This document shows positions 62,635-64,000 of a stretch of 64,000 bases of DNA, in pieces (position 1 is the first letter of the stretch; each line of letters opens with the position of its first letter). Source of the stretch: Paenibacillaceae bacterium (GTDB taxonomy: Bacteria; Bacillota; Bacilli; Paenibacillales; Paenibacillaceae). Location of the stretch: positions 62,001-126,000 of the forward strand of contig REGQ01000014.1 in the NCBI GenBank assembly GCA_004134985.1, written 5' to 3'. The notes below the pieces were generated by a model. It saw nothing but the letters and a program-made list of their open reading frames with translations. It did no database searches and was not told where the DNA came from. A program made the position numbers and the translations under genes.

Positions 62635-64000
62635 ATGTCTGTAGTGGAAAAAGAGGTTCAACAAACGAGAACCCAGAAAGCATGGCAAGGTTTTAAGGGC
62701 GATAAATGGAAGCAGCGCGTCGATGTGAGGGACTTTATTGTCCGCAATATGTCGCCTTATGAGCAGGATGACGCGTTTCTTGCAGGGCCGACAGAAGCGA
62801 CGGGCAAGCTATGGTCCATCGTCAGCGATCTGACCCGTCAGGAGCGCGAACGCGGCGGTGTGCTGGATATCGATACGACGCAGCCTTCCACGATCGTCTC
62901 GCATGGTCCCGGCTACCTTGACGAGCAGTTGGAGCAAATTGTCGGCGTGCAGACGGATGCGCCTTTCCGCCGCTCCATCCAGCCGCTTGGCGGCATTCGG
63001 ATGGTGCAGGATGCATGCGAGGCCTACGGCTTTGAGCTGCCGAATGAGATCGTTCAGCTGTTCACGGATATCCGCAAAACGCATAACCAGGGCGTGTTCG
63101 ACGGCTACACGACCGAGATGAAGAAGGCGCGCAAAGCGGGCATTATTACCGGCTTGCCGGATGCATACGGCCGCGGACGGATTATCGGGGATTACCGCAG
63201 GGCAGCGCTGTATGGCGTTGACCGGCTGATTGAAGAGAAGAAGCGGGATCTGCTGCTGCTCGAAGTCGATGAGCTGACCGAAGCGGTCATCCGGGCGCGC
63301 GAGGAGCATTCCGAGCAAATCCGGGCGCTGCAGGAATTGAAGCAGATGGCGGCCAAATACGGCTTTGACATTTCCCTCCCGGCCGCGAATGCGAAGGAAG
63401 CGGTGCAATGGCTGTATTTTGCCTATCTCGGTGCGATCAAGGAACAGAACGGCGCGGCGATGAGCCTTGGGCGGGTATCCACCTTCCTCGACGTTTACAT
63501 TGAGCGCGATCTGCAGGCAGGCACGCTGACAGAGAGCGAAGCGCAAGAGCTGGTGGACCATTTTGTCATGAAGCTGCGGATCGTGAAGTTTCTGCGTACG
63601 CCGGACTACAACGAACTGTTTAGTGGCGACCCGACCTGGGTAACGGAGTCGATCGGCGGCATGGCGCAGGACGGGCGGACGATGGTGACGAAAACGTCGT
63701 TCCGGCTGCTGCATACACTGTACAATTTGGGGCCTGCCCCGGAACCGAACTTGACGGTATTGTGGTCGACGCGTCTGCCTCAAGCATTCAAGGATTATTG
63801 TGCAAAAGTATCGGTGGAGACCAGTTCGATCCAGTATGAAAATGACGATCTGATGCGGCCGCATTTTGGCGATGATTACGGGATTGCCTGCTGCGTATCG
63901 GCGATGCGGATCGGCAAGCAGATGCAGTTTTTCGGCGCCCGCGCAAATCTGGGCAAAGCGCTGCTCTATGCGATCAACGGCGGCGTAGATGAAAAGCTTG
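62635..64000 (+). CDS. pflB: Pyruvate formate-lyase (formate C-acetyltransferase), 3' end outside window
   Basis: Open from ATG 62635 (GGGAGGTTAGGTCC upstream) for 455 codons to the window edge. It is the N-terminal 60 per cent of a roughly 750-residue enzyme. It opens with W-x-GF-KG-x-W and contains [10 protein letters not shown], and the active-site cysteine pair C419-C420 in GIACCVSAM corresponds to C418-C419 of E. coli. The glycyl-radical segment lies beyond the edge. The enzyme converts pyruvate and CoA to acetyl-CoA and formate without oxygen and needs a PflA activase, probably encoded downstream. The 132-base gap after adhE has no Fnr box, so co-transcription with adhE is likely. Confidence 0.97.
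   Translation, partial: MSVVEKEVQQTRTQKAWQGFKGDKWKQRVDVRDFIVRNMSPYEQDDAFLAGPTEATGKLWSIVSDLTRQERERGGVLDIDTTQPSTIVSHGPGYLDEQLEQIVGVQTDAPFRRSIQPLGGIRMVQDACEAYGFELPNEIVQLFTDIRKTHNQGVFDGYTTEMKKARKAGIITGLPDAYGRGRIIGDYRRAALYGVDRLIEEKKRDLLLLEVDELTEAVIRAREEHSEQIRALQELKQMAAKYGFDISLPAANAKEAVQWLYFAYLGAIKEQNGAAMSLGRVSTFLDVYIERDLQAGTLTESEAQELVDHFVMKLRIVKFLRTPDYNELFSGDPTWVTESIGGMAQDGRTMVTKTSFRLLHTLYNLGPAPEPNLTVLWSTRLPQAFKDYCAKVSVETSSIQYENDDLMRPHFGDDYGIACCVSAMRIGKQMQFFGARANLGKALLYAINGGVDEKL

Noticed and set aside
62809-63864. 351-codon open frame antisense to pflB
   Set aside because: The plus strand encodes an unmistakable PflB including the Cys-Cys active site.
1-64000. CRISPR arrays, insertion sequences, prophage genes
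   Set aside because: The tandem arrays seen have adjoining units without unique spacers, and no transposase, integrase or cas-like product is present.

Overview
The window reads as chromosome from a Paenibacillus-like Firmicute (genus is an inference). The support is four YesM/YesN-type two-component systems wired to CUT1 sugar importers that lack their own ATPase, lipoprotein binding proteins with Firmicute lipoboxes, strong AGGAGG-type ribosome sites, a Bacillus-type Fnr with C-terminal cysteines, a BlaI/BlaR1 pair, a ywrCBA-like chromate operon and a tRNA cluster with encoded CCA ends. I see no rRNA, CRISPR array, prophage or insertion sequence.

Layout. 1-672 is the end-truncated aminoglycoside-nucleotidyltransferase-like gene, followed by about 1.1 kb of repeats. 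1765-11094 is sugar locus A: histidine kinase, AraC-type response regulator, binding protein, two permeases, then an oxidoreductase, a ThuA-domain protein and a second oxidoreductase, suggesting keto-sugar (ThuA/ThuB-like) catabolism. 11300-12046 is a TauE/SafE permease. On the minus strand, 19028 down to 12664 holds an ECF sigma factor, a membrane protein, an ABC exporter (ATPase and two permeases) and a BlaI/BlaR1 pair with twin operators. 19251-20938 is an Lrp-type regulator plus the two halves of a short-chain chromate transporter. 21005-23096 is an AraC regulator divergent from a phytanoyl-CoA-dioxygenase-like enzyme. 23379-24349 is a Fur-box-controlled siderophore ABC ATPase. 24976-25812 is a glyoxalase-fold protein carrying a 14-residue tandem repeat.

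Four tRNA genes (Gly, Arg, Pro, Gly) lie at 26129-26482. 26906-34249 is sugar locus B (kinase, regulator, binding protein, two LplB/YtcP-type permeases). A LacI-family regulator and a second dioxygenase with twin LacI-type operators follow, then a convergent M42 peptidase. 37657-48513 is sugar locus C: a minus-strand regulator/kinase pair divergent from permease, permease, binding protein, a GH36 alpha-galactosidase and a GH110-like alpha-1,3-galactosidase. Both glycosidases lack signal peptides, so the operon looks built to import and then hydrolyse an alpha-galactoside, probably with a terminal Gal-alpha-1,3-Gal bond. 48752-56695 is sugar locus D: kinase, regulator, binding protein, two permeases and a DapA/NanA-family aldolase.

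After a small membrane protein and about 0.9 kb of repeats, 58888-64000 is an anaerobic fermentation block: fnr, adhE and the 5' part of pflB. TGTGA-N6-TCACA boxes precede fnr and adhE, and a third perfect box stands between the tRNA cluster and sugar locus B.

Four intergenic stretches share one architecture: short motifs ending in a CGCTATT-type core, two in one orientation followed by two inverted. They look like copies of a dispersed palindromic element. Start codons were chosen from ribosome-site spacing and signal-peptide position. Substrates of all four importers are inferences from neighbouring enzymes.
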